7,357 bases of DNA, from NCBI GenBank assembly GCA_002496635.1, contig DAKQ01000064.1:1-7357 (forward strand), read 5' to 3'. Each line of letters opens with the position of its first letter. Position 1 is the first letter of the stretch. The position numbers and the translations under genes were made by a program. The DNA comes from Euryarchaeota archaeon UBA82. GTDB lineage: Archaea > Thermoplasmatota > Poseidoniia > Poseidoniales > Poseidoniaceae. Below the pieces are notes generated by a model. That model had not been told where the DNA came from and did not search any database. It saw only the letters and a list, made by a program, of their open reading frames with translations. Below, in pieces: positions 1-5,917 of the stretch.

Positions 1-1
1 C

Positions 2-853
2 ATTGTTACGGCAGTTTTTATCCTGCTGTTATGGATTGGTTATGTGACAGATTTGTTCTTGCACAAAGCGAGCACTGAATCGATTGTAAATTCGGAACTG
101 GCCCCAGATATTCTTCTTGGTATGTTTCGATTAGGAGCAGCGTATCTCGCGTTTCACACCATCTATTTCTGGATGGTGAAAAGCTCACGGCCTGGGATTA
201 TGTACAGCATTAATTTTCATACTGGTAATGTCGATGAACATGAAGTGGAAGGGTTAGAGCGCCTAGTAACATTCAGTAGTTGGCAACTCATTCTCTTTGG
301 TGCATTTTTCTTTCTGGCAGGTCTTGTTAGTTTGTTAGCGATCTTTGAAATTGGAATACCTTCATTCCTTAATCGAGTTATTCCAATATTGTACTTTATG
401 GCGTTGAGTGCTTCGAGTTTGACTGCAATAGTTGTTCGATACGTCATTATTCCAGCTGATATAAAGAGCAATAATCCACTTTGGCATCTGTTTTTGAAAC
501 ATGAACAAGTGATGCATAATTGGACGATAATACTACTTTCAGTTGAACTTGTTCTTGGATCGATTGAAGTGCTTCCAGAGGGGATCATTCTTGGCGGATT
601 CCTCGGAGGGATTTACTTCTATTTCGCTTACATTTGGGCGCGTTACTTTGGCGAATATTTCGTATATGATTTCATCGATCCGAGACCTAAAACTGCACCA
701 TATGCTATCGTAGGTTTAGTCATCGCCTTTGGGCTATTTTTCATGACAATGTACGCATTGTATTTCGTTCTTGAATGGAATCAATGGGTAGGGATTCCCC
801 TTGTTGCTCTCTTTGTTCAGCGTTCTGTTTTGTTCTACCCACCTACGGAGTAA
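2..853 (+). CDS. Multispanning membrane protein, 5'-truncated by window edge
   Basis: The reading frame is open from base 2, so the true start lies before the window; the GTG at 44 is probably an internal valine, because the 14 codons before it encode a hydrophobic helix. About seven membrane helices are visible, at roughly bases 2-46, 113-180, 281-346, 377-448, 518-571, 590-655 and 695-775. Two histidines (500-502 and 515-517) lie at the start of the fifth helix. The order of features is: a Trp-containing helix entry (Ser-Ser-Trp near 275-283), a Met-His pair leading into a helix that ends in an acidic residue, then an aromatic-rich helix ending in Val-Tyr-Asp-Phe. This recalls the eukaryotic FAR-17a/AIG1 and rolling-stone-like integral membrane proteins. 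That resemblance is from memory of those families and is an inference; no function is assigned. Its TAA stop directly abuts the stop of the convergent fumarase gene. Confidence 0.8.
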   Translation: MVTAVFILLLWIGYVTDLFLHKASTESIVNSELAPDILLGMFRLGAAYLAFHTIYFWMVKSSRPGIMYSINFHTGNVDEHEVEGLERLVTFSSWQLILFGAFFFLAGLVSLLAIFEIGIPSFLNRVIPILYFMALSASSLTAIVVRYVIIPADIKSNNPLWHLFLKHEQVMHNWTIILLSVELVLGSIEVLPEGIILGGFLGGIYFYFAYIWARYFGEYFVYDFIDPRPKTAPYAIVGLVIAFGLFFMTMYALYFVLEWNQWVGIPLVALFVQRSVLFYPPTE

Positions 854-2467
854 TCACTTCGGGCTCGTCATGTCTTCGGGGCGAACCCACTCATCGAATT
901 GTTTGTTCGTGAGCAGACCAAGTTCGAGTGCACTTTCGCGTAATGTAATCCCTTTCTCATGAGCATTCTTCGCAATCTTAGCAGATTTATCATAGCCGAT
1001 GTGATTGTTTAGAGCAGTAACCAACATCAGTGAACTATCAAGATGTTTCTGAATCATTTCTTCGTTGGCTTCTAATCCTTCTATACAACGCTCTCCAAAT
1101 GAAACGCATGCGTCACTGAGCAGACGAATACTGTGCAAGAGATTGTGAATCATCATTGGTTTGAACACGTTGAGCTCAAAGTTTCCTTGACTTCCGCCCA
1201 TAGTAATTGCAGTGTGGTTGCCCATAACTTGGCAGCAGACCATCGTCATCGCTTCAGATTGTGTTGGATTGACCTTACCTGGCATAATACTGCTTCCAGG
1301 TTCGTTTGCTGGTAGTGATAATTCCCCTAATCCGCACCGAGGGCCTGATCCAAGCCAACGTACATCATTGGCAATTTTCATCAAACTTACTGCAAGTGTA
1401 TTCATCGCTCCACTGGCTGCAACGATTGCATCGTGAGCAGACAATTGGGCAAATTTATTTTCAGCACTTACGAACGGCAATTCGGTTCGTTCAGCGATAC
1501 GTTGAGCGACTTGTTCAGCGAATTTTGGATGTGAATTGAGTCCAGTTCCAACAGCAGTTCCTCCAAGTGCAAGTTCAAACAAATCTTTCTGAGCGAATTC
1601 AATTCTTCGCAAATCAGCTTCTAGCATGTGCACATAACCACTGAACTCCTGTCCGAGCGTCAATGGAGTTGCATCCATAAGATGAGTGCGACCTATCTTT
1701 ACGATGTCTTTGAAATCCTTCTGTTTTGTTCTCAATTTCTTCGTCAATCCTCGAACTGCTTTGAATAGACGGTGTTCAATCTCTTCTGCAGCAGCAATGT
1801 GCATTGCTGTTGGGAACGTATCATTGGAAGATTGCCCTTTGTTGACATGGTCATTTGGATGAACTGGGAATTTACTCCCAAGCACACCACCGGCCATTTC
1901 AATGGCTCTGTTAGCGATCACTTCGTTCGTGTTCATATTCGTTTGAGTACCAGAGCCTGTTTGCCAAATTCGTAAAGGGAAATGGGCATCATGGTCTCCA
2001 TTCATGACTTCTTCAGCAGTATCGATGACCAATCCAGCGATTTCTCCATCCAGAACGCCAAGATCCCGATTTGTCCTCGCAGCAGCAGCCTTTAGAATTC
2101 CAAATGCGCGAATCAGGGGCTTGGGCATGATGTCTTCACCAATGTCAAAGTTCACCAAGGAACGAGCGGTTTGGCAACCATAGTATGTGTCACCAGGGAC
2201 TTTCATTTCGCCCATCGTGTCCGTTTCAATACGGAATTCAACATTCGATACAGGAGCCTTCGGGCTTGGTGGGGTATAGGTCTGTGAATAGGTTCCCTTC
2301 ACATCGAGTCGGTTTCGAATGGCTTGGACAATCCAAGCACTACGGCCCATATTCTTTCCACCGCCAGTCCAACGGTCGAGTTCCTGTGCAACATCTTCAG
2401 GTATACTGACGGATACGATTCGGCTTCCGCCAACATTGTGTTTTCCCATAGAGTTTAACAATTGCAT
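854..2467 (-). CDS. fumC: Class II fumarate hydratase with N-terminal ribbon-helix-helix domain
   Basis: Class II fumarases interconvert fumarate and L-malate in the citric acid cycle as soluble homotetramers. Residues from about 76 to 537 (some 460 residues, the usual FumC length) carry the full family signature: [13 protein letters not shown] near 170-182, [14 protein letters not shown] near 203-216, [16 protein letters not shown] near 259-274 with the active-site histidine, and the fumarase/aspartase signature [10 protein letters not shown] at 391-400 with the catalytic serine loop. Residues about 15-55 are an extra module resembling a CopG/Arc-type ribbon-helix-helix: a short strand (RIVSVSIP), a first helix ([10 protein letters not shown]), a Gly-rich turn, then a second helix beginning GRSAWIV. 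A Pro/Ser/Thr-rich linker (about 56-75) without Met or GTG codons joins the halves, so no internal start separates them. The start may be Met1 or Met7 (2449); a TATA-like element favours Met7. Aspartase or another superfamily member is less likely, since the motifs read as FumC. Confidence 0.95.
   Translation of the reverse strand: MQLLNSMGKHNVGGSRIVSVSIPEDVAQELDRWTGGGKNMGRSAWIVQAIRNRLDVKGTYSQTYTPPSPKAPVSNVEFRIETDTMGEMKVPGDTYYGCQTARSLVNFDIGEDIMPKPLIRAFGILKAAAARTNRDLGVLDGEIAGLVIDTAEEVMNGDHDAHFPLRIWQTGSGTQTNMNTNEVIANRAIEMAGGVLGSKFPVHPNDHVNKGQSSNDTFPTAMHIAAAEEIEHRLFKAVRGLTKKLRTKQKDFKDIVKIGRTHLMDATPLTLGQEFSGYVHMLEADLRRIEFAQKDLFELALGGTAVGTGLNSHPKFAEQVAQRIAERTELPFVSAENKFAQLSAHDAIVAASGAMNTLAVSLMKIANDVRWLGSGPRCGLGELSLPANEPGSSIMPGKVNPTQSEAMTMVCCQVMGNHTAITMGGSQGNFELNVFKPMMIHNLLHSIRLLSDACVSFGERCIEGLEANEEMIQKHLDSSLMLVTALNNHIGYDKSAKIAKNAHEKGITLRESALELGLLTNKQFDEWVRPEDMTSPK
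2303..2425 (-). other. Ribbon-helix-helix (CopG/Arc-like) domain fused to fumarase
   Basis: This covers residues about 15-55 of the fumarase gene. The pattern is a basic/hydrophobic alternating strand (R-I-V-S-V-S-I-P), a helix with Leu at its hydrophobic positions, a turn with three glycines, and a second helix starting with G-R-S and ending in R-N-R-L. This matches small dimeric DNA-binding folds used in transcription factors and antitoxins. In those proteins the alternating strand inserts into the DNA major groove; here the residues facing out would be Arg, Ser and Ser. Whether it binds DNA, or now serves only in oligomerisation, cannot be told from sequence. Confidence 0.75.
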
Positions 2468-2542
2468 GATGTTATTAAACCAATGCTAAGAGCATAGAAA
2501 GACAATAACTGAACTCATAAACCTCCAATCGATAGGCGATAT
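2468..2542. promoter_or_regulatory. Divergent intergenic region, fumarase and small membrane protein
   Basis: These 75 bases separate two outward-facing genes and must carry both promoters. On the plus strand a weak TATA-like TCATAAAC lies at 2515-2522, about 25 bases before the ATG at 2543. No Shine-Dalgarno sequence stands just before either start, which suits leaderless or short-leader archaeal transcripts. The promoter role is inferred from gene orientation. Confidence 0.45.
2472..2479 (-). promoter_or_regulatory. Possible archaeal TATA box for fumarase gene
   Basis: The minus strand reads TTTAATAA here, an archaeal TATA-like octamer. Its centre lies about 26-27 bases before the second in-frame ATG (Met7, 2449). 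That is the usual TATA-to-transcription-start distance in archaea, so a leaderless mRNA would begin at Met7. It is too close to Met1 (2467) to serve that start. The factor B recognition element upstream is not convincing, and AT-rich octamers arise by chance. Confidence 0.35.
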
Positions 2543-2926
2543 ATGGAAGAACAATCCGACACCATGCCAAACCTAACAACAAATTACGGGCTATTTCTCC
2601 TTTCCTGGGGACTTATTGTAACTTATATTTCTGAAGCTCAATCGTTTACTTCATTCTTACCCGCGGCACTCGGGCTCGCCCTTCTCGTCTCCGGCGAAAT
2701 GGCCAAGGTACCCGAAGGGAACAGGAAATTATGGATGCATGTTGCAGTCACGTTTGGACTGATTGGAGCACTTGGCGGCACTCGTTTCTTCATGGTCATG
2801 GCTGATGGCCTTACCTATGCAAGTTCCTCGATGCTGATGATGTTCGTAACAGGATCAGCATATACAGCAATGTGTGTTCGCTCATTTATCGCTGCACGTA
2901 AAGCACGTGAAGCGGCTGAAGATTGA
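2543..2926 (+). CDS. Small four-helix membrane protein, uncharacterised
   Basis: A 127-residue protein with about four membrane helices at residues 14-30, 37-50, 66-86 and 94-112, and a short basic/charged C-terminal tail (FIAARKAREAAED) that probably lies in the cytoplasm. Its core pattern is a Leu-rich helix leading into SGEMAK, then a Met-His helix with GLIGALGGTR, then a helix ending in AMCVRSFIAARK. This resembles a family of small uncharacterised membrane proteins I recall from several bacterial phyla, with a similar M-H-x-A ... G-x-L-G-x-x-R ... S-F-x-x-A-R pattern. I know no function for it. The start could be Met8 (2564), which removes a polar leader of seven residues. Its TGA stop abuts the stop of the convergent coiled-coil gene; together they read TGATCA. 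Confidence 0.8.
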   Translation: MEEQSDTMPNLTTNYGLFLLSWGLIVTYISEAQSFTSFLPAALGLALLVSGEMAKVPEGNRKLWMHVAVTFGLIGALGGTRFFMVMADGLTYASSSMLMMFVTGSAYTAMCVRSFIAARKAREAAED

Positions 2927-3202
2927 TCAGAACTTACGTCGTACCTTTGCACTCGGTGCAGAAGTGTTGGTGACATCGAAGTCATCATCTTCTTGAACAT
3001 CGATGGAGACATCGATTTGAACATCAGAAGCGACTGCTTTGGTGCTTCCTTGCTTTGATTCGAGTTTGTCAATGGTCTTCACCAACATAGCAAATTCCAA
3101 CTCAAGATCTTCAAGAGAGTCGCTTAGTTGGTCGATTTTGTTTGCCAATCGCTTCGCAAGTTTACGAGCCTTTGCCAGCACACGTTCGGTTCCCATGACC
3201 AT
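2927..3202 (-). CDS. Small coiled-coil protein with acidic linker, uncharacterised
   Basis: A 91-residue soluble protein I do not recognise. Residues about 8-50 form a predicted long amphipathic helix with hydrophobic residues at heptad-like spacing. It is basic at first (KARKLAKRLANK) and acidic later (SLEDLELEF). A low-complexity stretch, residues 60-77, is rich in Asp and Val (DVQIDVSIDVQEDDD), and the end is basic (KVRRKF). There is no signal peptide or membrane helix. It lies 53 bases downstream of the cyclophilin gene on the same strand and may share its transcript. ATG codons 1 and 3 are both possible starts, and no ribosome binding site helps decide. The opposite charges suggest a scaffold, chaperone-like or nucleic-acid-associated role, but that is a guess. 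The composition and tight fit between neighbours favour a real gene. Confidence 0.7.
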   Translation of the reverse strand: MVMGTERVLAKARKLAKRLANKIDQLSDSLEDLELEFAMLVKTIDKLESKQGSTKAVASDVQIDVSIDVQEDDDFDVTNTSAPSAKVRRKF

Positions 3203-3255
3203 ATGGTCGCGTCAATGAATTATGAATGCATCGAATCGCTGAAACAACGAGAATT

Positions 3256-3786
3256 TCATTCAACAACGGTGCATCGAACGATTTGTTGTGGAACCTTTGG
3301 ACGGTCTCCAGGCAACTTTTGACATCCTTCGATTGTCTTGACAACATCCATTCCTTCAACGACTTGTCCAAAGACCGCGTGATTCCCATTGAGCCAAGGT
3401 GTAGCGACGGTTGTGAGGAAGAATTGGGATCCACCAGTGTTCTTCCCAGCGTTTGCCATTGAAAGAATTCCTGGCTTGTCATGCTTTAATGACAGGGCAG
3501 AGGCTTCGCATGGAATCTTCCATCCAGGTCCACCAGTACCTGCGCCTCGAGCCATAGGATCTTTTGAATTTGGACATCCGCCTTGAATCATGAAATCTTC
3601 AATGACTCGATGGAAATGAAGTCCATCATAGAATCCTTGGTTTACGAGTTTGACGAAATTTGCTACTGTATCGGGAGCACTTCCGTGAAAGAGTTCAATC
3701 ATGATGTTTCCTGCTGAGGTTTCCATTTGCACTTGCATGGTTGAACCACAGGCCGATACTTCAAGAGCATTTGCTTCGTTTTTCAA
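3256..3786 (-). CDS. Cyclophilin-type peptidyl-prolyl cis-trans isomerase
   Basis: Cyclophilins catalyse cis-trans isomerisation of Xaa-Pro bonds and assist protein folding; no signal peptide is seen, so this one should be cytoplasmic. Residues 17-176 form a complete single cyclophilin domain of about 160 residues. It shows the catalytic FHRVI with its arginine, then DFMIQGG, the SMANAG and GSQFF segments, and the binding-pocket [10 protein letters not shown] segment with both Trp and His. The first 16 residues do not resemble the family. The start may therefore be Met17 (3738) or Met21 (3726). Using Met17 widens the gap to the divergent peroxidase gene from 40 to 88 bases, closer to the other divergent gaps here. 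It is probably the first gene of a pair with the coiled-coil gene downstream. Confidence 0.95.
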   Translation of the reverse strand: MKNEANALEVSACGSTMQVQMETSAGNIMIELFHGSAPDTVANFVKLVNQGFYDGLHFHRVIEDFMIQGGCPNSKDPMARGAGTGGPGWKIPCEASALSLKHDKPGILSMANAGKNTGGSQFFLTTVATPWLNGNHAVFGQVVEGMDVVKTIEGCQKLPGDRPKVPQQIVRCTVVE

Positions 3787-3826
3787 GAAACCACATCTTC
3801 ATGAATGAATTCCGATTGGGTTTGGT
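3787..3826. promoter_or_regulatory. Divergent intergenic region, cyclophilin and glutathione peroxidase
   Basis: Only 40 bases separate the two outward-facing reading frames if the longest cyclophilin frame is used, or 88 bases if it starts at Met17. Both promoters must lie here or inside the 5' end of the cyclophilin frame. I could not identify a clear TATA box for either gene. Confidence 0.35.
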
Positions 3827-4282
3827 ATGGGCGAAATTTTCGACATTGAGTTTGAAACAATAACTGGAGAAACCACTTCTATGAAGCAACTTGGCGGGAA
3901 GGAATTTTTGATCGTCAATGTAGCCAGCGCATGTGGTTTTACTCGACAATATGAAGGCATGCAAACGCTGTATGAAGCAAAGAAAGACAGTGGTTTAGTT
4001 GTCATCGGTTTCCCCTGCAATCAGTTCGGAGCACAAGAACCTGGGACGCATGAAGAAATCAAAACCTTCTGTGAATCAACGTTTGGTGTCACTTTCCCAA
4101 TGATGGCTAAGATCGACGTGAATGGAGACAACCGTCATCCATTGTTTACAGAACTGTGCAAGGTAAAGGATGCAAATGGAATCGAAGATATCAAGTGGAA
4201 TTTTAACAAATTCATCGTTCGTGAAGATGGTTCTGTTGAGCGATTCTCGCATAGAGATGAACCAGCAGATTTACCATTCTAA
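3827..4282 (+). CDS. Glutathione peroxidase family protein (probable 2-Cys, thioredoxin-type)
   Basis: This family reduces hydrogen peroxide and organic hydroperoxides. The catalytic tetrad is visible: peroxidatic Cys36 in NVASACGFT, Gln66 in GFPCNQFG, and Trp124 with Asn125 in WNFNKF. The active residue is an ordinary cysteine (TGT), not selenocysteine. Cys82, in the helix before FPMMAKIDVNG, sits where thioredoxin-dependent members carry the resolving cysteine. The protein is therefore more likely fed by thioredoxin than by glutathione, which most archaea lack. At 151 residues it is slightly short: it ends soon after the SHRDEP segment and lacks the usual last helix of about ten residues. 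The alternate frames just past the stop show no sign of that missing helix, so a frameshift is unlikely. The start at ATG 3827 gives the normal N-terminus. The YkgJ-like gene follows 61 bases downstream. Confidence 0.95.
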   Translation: MGEIFDIEFETITGETTSMKQLGGKEFLIVNVASACGFTRQYEGMQTLYEAKKDSGLVVIGFPCNQFGAQEPGTHEEIKTFCESTFGVTFPMMAKIDVNGDNRHPLFTELCKVKDANGIEDIKWNFNKFIVREDGSVERFSHRDEPADLPF

Positions 4283-4326
4283 TCCAGCCTTTTCCCGATG
4301 TTTCTCCCCGAGATTCAAAAGCGAAC

Positions 4327-4342
4327 GGAGGCCAGAGCCTCC
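4327..4342 (+). promoter_or_regulatory. Hairpin enclosing a Shine-Dalgarno-like sequence before the YkgJ-like gene
   Basis: GGAGGC (4327-4332), a four-base loop and GCCTCC (4337-4342) form a perfect 6-bp GC-rich stem. The left arm contains GGAGG, a strong match to the 16S anti-Shine-Dalgarno sequence, 12 bases before the ATG at 4344. Folding would hide the GGAGG and end one base before the start codon. It is not followed by a T-run, so it does not look like a terminator for the peroxidase gene. Confidence 0.4.
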
Positions 4343-4343
4343 T

Positions 4344-4748
4344 ATGGCCAAACAGTTACCATGTGTTCCAATGGGCTGTTCCGCCTGTTGTCGCGAAACA
4401 ACAATGCCGCTTACAATCTCTGAGGCTAAGCGACTCTCGCGCCGTACTGGAATGGCTGTTGAATCGTTCACGTGGGAAAATAAAGGGATATTAACGTTGC
4501 TTAATGATGAAAAAACTCGAGCGTGCGTCTTCCTTTTGACCATTTCTTCTGAACCGAGCGCTGAAGGAATCTGTTCAGTTTATGAGGTACGCCCAGAAGG
4601 ATGCCGAAAGTATCCCATTGTGCTGAATTCAAAAGATGATGCGATATTGGATGATGGATGCCCTCACAAATCGCAGTTCCCACAGCCCACTGAAGATGAT
4701 GCAATCGCTTTACTCAATCTTGAGGAACGATTGATGATACGTAAATGA
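4344..4748 (+). CDS. YkgJ-family cysteine cluster protein (putative zinc/iron-chelating)
   Basis: A 134-residue soluble protein with eight cysteines in the YkgJ-type arrangement: C7, C12, C15 and C16 in the N-terminal CxxxxCxxCC cluster, C61 before the middle segment, C77 and C87 in the hallmark ICSVYEVRPEGCRKYP, and C106 near the end. The family is annotated as binding zinc or an iron-sulfur cluster through these residues; its biochemical role is not well established. The frame is open further upstream, but that part overlaps the peroxidase gene and does not look like the family. ATG 4344 places the cysteine cluster at the N-terminus as expected. It is probably co-transcribed with the peroxidase gene. 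A possible link to redox or metal handling is suggested only by that neighbour. Its 3' end overlaps the convergent methyltransferase gene by 35 bases. Confidence 0.88.
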   Translation: MAKQLPCVPMGCSACCRETTMPLTISEAKRLSRRTGMAVESFTWENKGILTLLNDEKTRACVFLLTISSEPSAEGICSVYEVRPEGCRKYPIVLNSKDDAILDDGCPHKSQFPQPTEDDAIALLNLEERLMIRK

Positions 4749-5841
4749 CGACTCGTCCTAAACTGCCATGGACAAAAACATACCATGCATCCTCATATTT
4801 CCAATTGCAATCCAGCAAGAGCCGCTCAAGTTCAGACCATTGGAAGTGAATCAACTGAGGGCGTTCTTCGGCAGTAAGAGCCCTCTCCAAGCACAATTCT
4901 CTTGCTTCACTTGGTAAGATAAGGACGAGAGAACCATCTTTTACAACCTTTGAACAGCTGAGTAATGTTTGTTTGAGGAGTTCCTCATGATCAAGAGACC
5001 CTTGTGAATTCCTTCCATATGGAGGGTCGAGGACTACGCCAGAAAATGATTGAGGGCCATTGGTTGGAATTGACTCAGAAATAGCAGTTGCATCTCCTTG
5101 AAAGAACACATCTGTTGTTGTTCCAGACCATTCTAGATTCTTCTTAGCCCCTTCAATCATTTCTGCATCAAGATCGAGTGCAACAACATCCCTTCCACTC
5201 AAAACTGCTTCGATTGCAAACCCGCCTGTTCCCGTCATTGGGTCGAGCGTCGCTCCTTTTTGCAACGGTCCGCTAGCGAGATTGACAGCCAATCGGGCAA
5301 GTCTAGGCTCTAAACTCACAGGTTTGAAGAAAGGACGTTGGCTTGCTCGACGTTCAACACTCTCATCACCCTTTGGCCCCATACCTTGCAACCAACCAAA
5401 CGTTACTGAGTTTGAATGTTGATCAAGAAGAATTCCAAATCGTTGTTTTGGATGTTCTAAGTCAATGTTTGCTCCCATTGAAGAGAGAAGTCCACCTATA
5501 CGTCCAGCGAATGCTGAACGTGAAACACCTTCGATTCCTCGGCCGTGCTTCCATGCAACAACCGCACACGCCTCATCATTAGGGGGATTGAGTTCCAAAT
5601 GGGATTTGATAATCGAACGTATGGATTCAACATCATTGAAAGGATGATTTTCTCCGTTGTTGAAAATTGCTTCAACACCTGATGAAATTGCTATGTTCGG
5701 TAAATCCTCTTCATTGAGTTGAAGTTGCATGAGTCGAGGTGAAGCAAATGGTTGGATATTTCTGCCTGGAAAGAGCGCCCGTACTTCCGCTTGAGCGAGA
5801 GCTGGATGCCAACCTCGTAAGGCCACGATATGCTCCCCCAT
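4714..5841 (-). CDS. Trm-G10/Trm11-like tRNA (guanine-10-N2)-methyltransferase
   Basis: This is a two-part RNA methyltransferase of the archaeal Trm-G10 / eukaryotic Trm11 group, which methylates N2 of guanosine 10 in tRNA using S-adenosylmethionine. The N-terminal part, about residues 1-165, is divergent. Its segment GANIDLEHPKQRFGILLD (about 123-140) resembles the end of a THUMP RNA-binding domain. The linker FFKPVSLEPRLARLAVNLA (171-189) is typical of the group. The Rossmann-fold methyltransferase follows, with motif I DPMTGTGGFAIEA (200-212), an acidic Asp after the second strand (ALDLD, 221-225) and catalytic motif IV DPPYG (272-276). The C-terminal HGSLGRVVIYV matches the family's usual ending. 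At 375 residues the length is normal. A related THUMP-containing methyltransferase of other specificity is possible. ATG 5841 is the only sensible start. Confidence 0.88.
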   Translation of the reverse strand: MGEHIVALRGWHPALAQAEVRALFPGRNIQPFASPRLMQLQLNEEDLPNIAISSGVEAIFNNGENHPFNDVESIRSIIKSHLELNPPNDEACAVVAWKHGRGIEGVSRSAFAGRIGGLLSSMGANIDLEHPKQRFGILLDQHSNSVTFGWLQGMGPKGDESVERRASQRPFFKPVSLEPRLARLAVNLASGPLQKGATLDPMTGTGGFAIEAVLSGRDVVALDLDAEMIEGAKKNLEWSGTTTDVFFQGDATAISESIPTNGPQSFSGVVLDPPYGRNSQGSLDHEELLKQTLLSCSKVVKDGSLVLILPSEARELCLERALTAEERPQLIHFQWSELERLLLDCNWKYEDAWYVFVHGSLGRVVIYVSSIVPQD

Positions 5842-5917
5842 ACGTTGCGCTTACCGTGCTTGTTCTTCACGGCACCGCATACGAACTATGACATACCCTC
5901 GACGTTAACAGAATGAT
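5842..5917. promoter_or_regulatory. Divergent intergenic region, tRNA methyltransferase and FEN1
   Basis: These 76 bases lie between two outward-facing genes and must hold both promoters. On the plus strand a degenerate TATA-like stretch, CTATGACATA (5886-5895), is centred about 27 bases before the FEN1 ATG. This would suit a leaderless FEN1 transcript, but the match is weak. No TATA-like element was found for the methyltransferase gene. Confidence 0.35.

Noticed and set aside
217..588. Antisense open frame of about 120 codons inside the first membrane protein gene
   Set aside because: It is a low-complexity Ser/Arg/Thr-rich translation opposite a clear membrane protein, with no recognisable domain; other antisense frames inside the fumarase, methyltransferase and FEN1 genes were rejected on the same grounds.
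3197..3208. Perfect 12-base palindrome GACCATATGGTC over the start of the coiled-coil gene
   Set aside because: About one or two 12-base palindromes are expected by chance in a window of this length, and no second copy was noticed, so an operator cannot be supported.
3261..3289. CAACAA ... TTGTTG inverted repeat near the 3' end of the cyclophilin gene
   Set aside because: It lies within conserved coding sequence and is AT-rich with short arms; there is no terminator-like T-run.
4170..4343. Upstream extension of the YkgJ-like reading frame overlapping the peroxidase gene
   Set aside because: The added residues have no family resemblance and lie mostly inside the peroxidase coding sequence in another frame; ATG 4344 gives the expected N-terminal cysteine cluster.
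5854..5872. Inverted repeat CCGTG / CACGG with a nine-base loop in the region before FEN1
   Set aside because: Five-base arms with a long loop are too weak to separate from chance.
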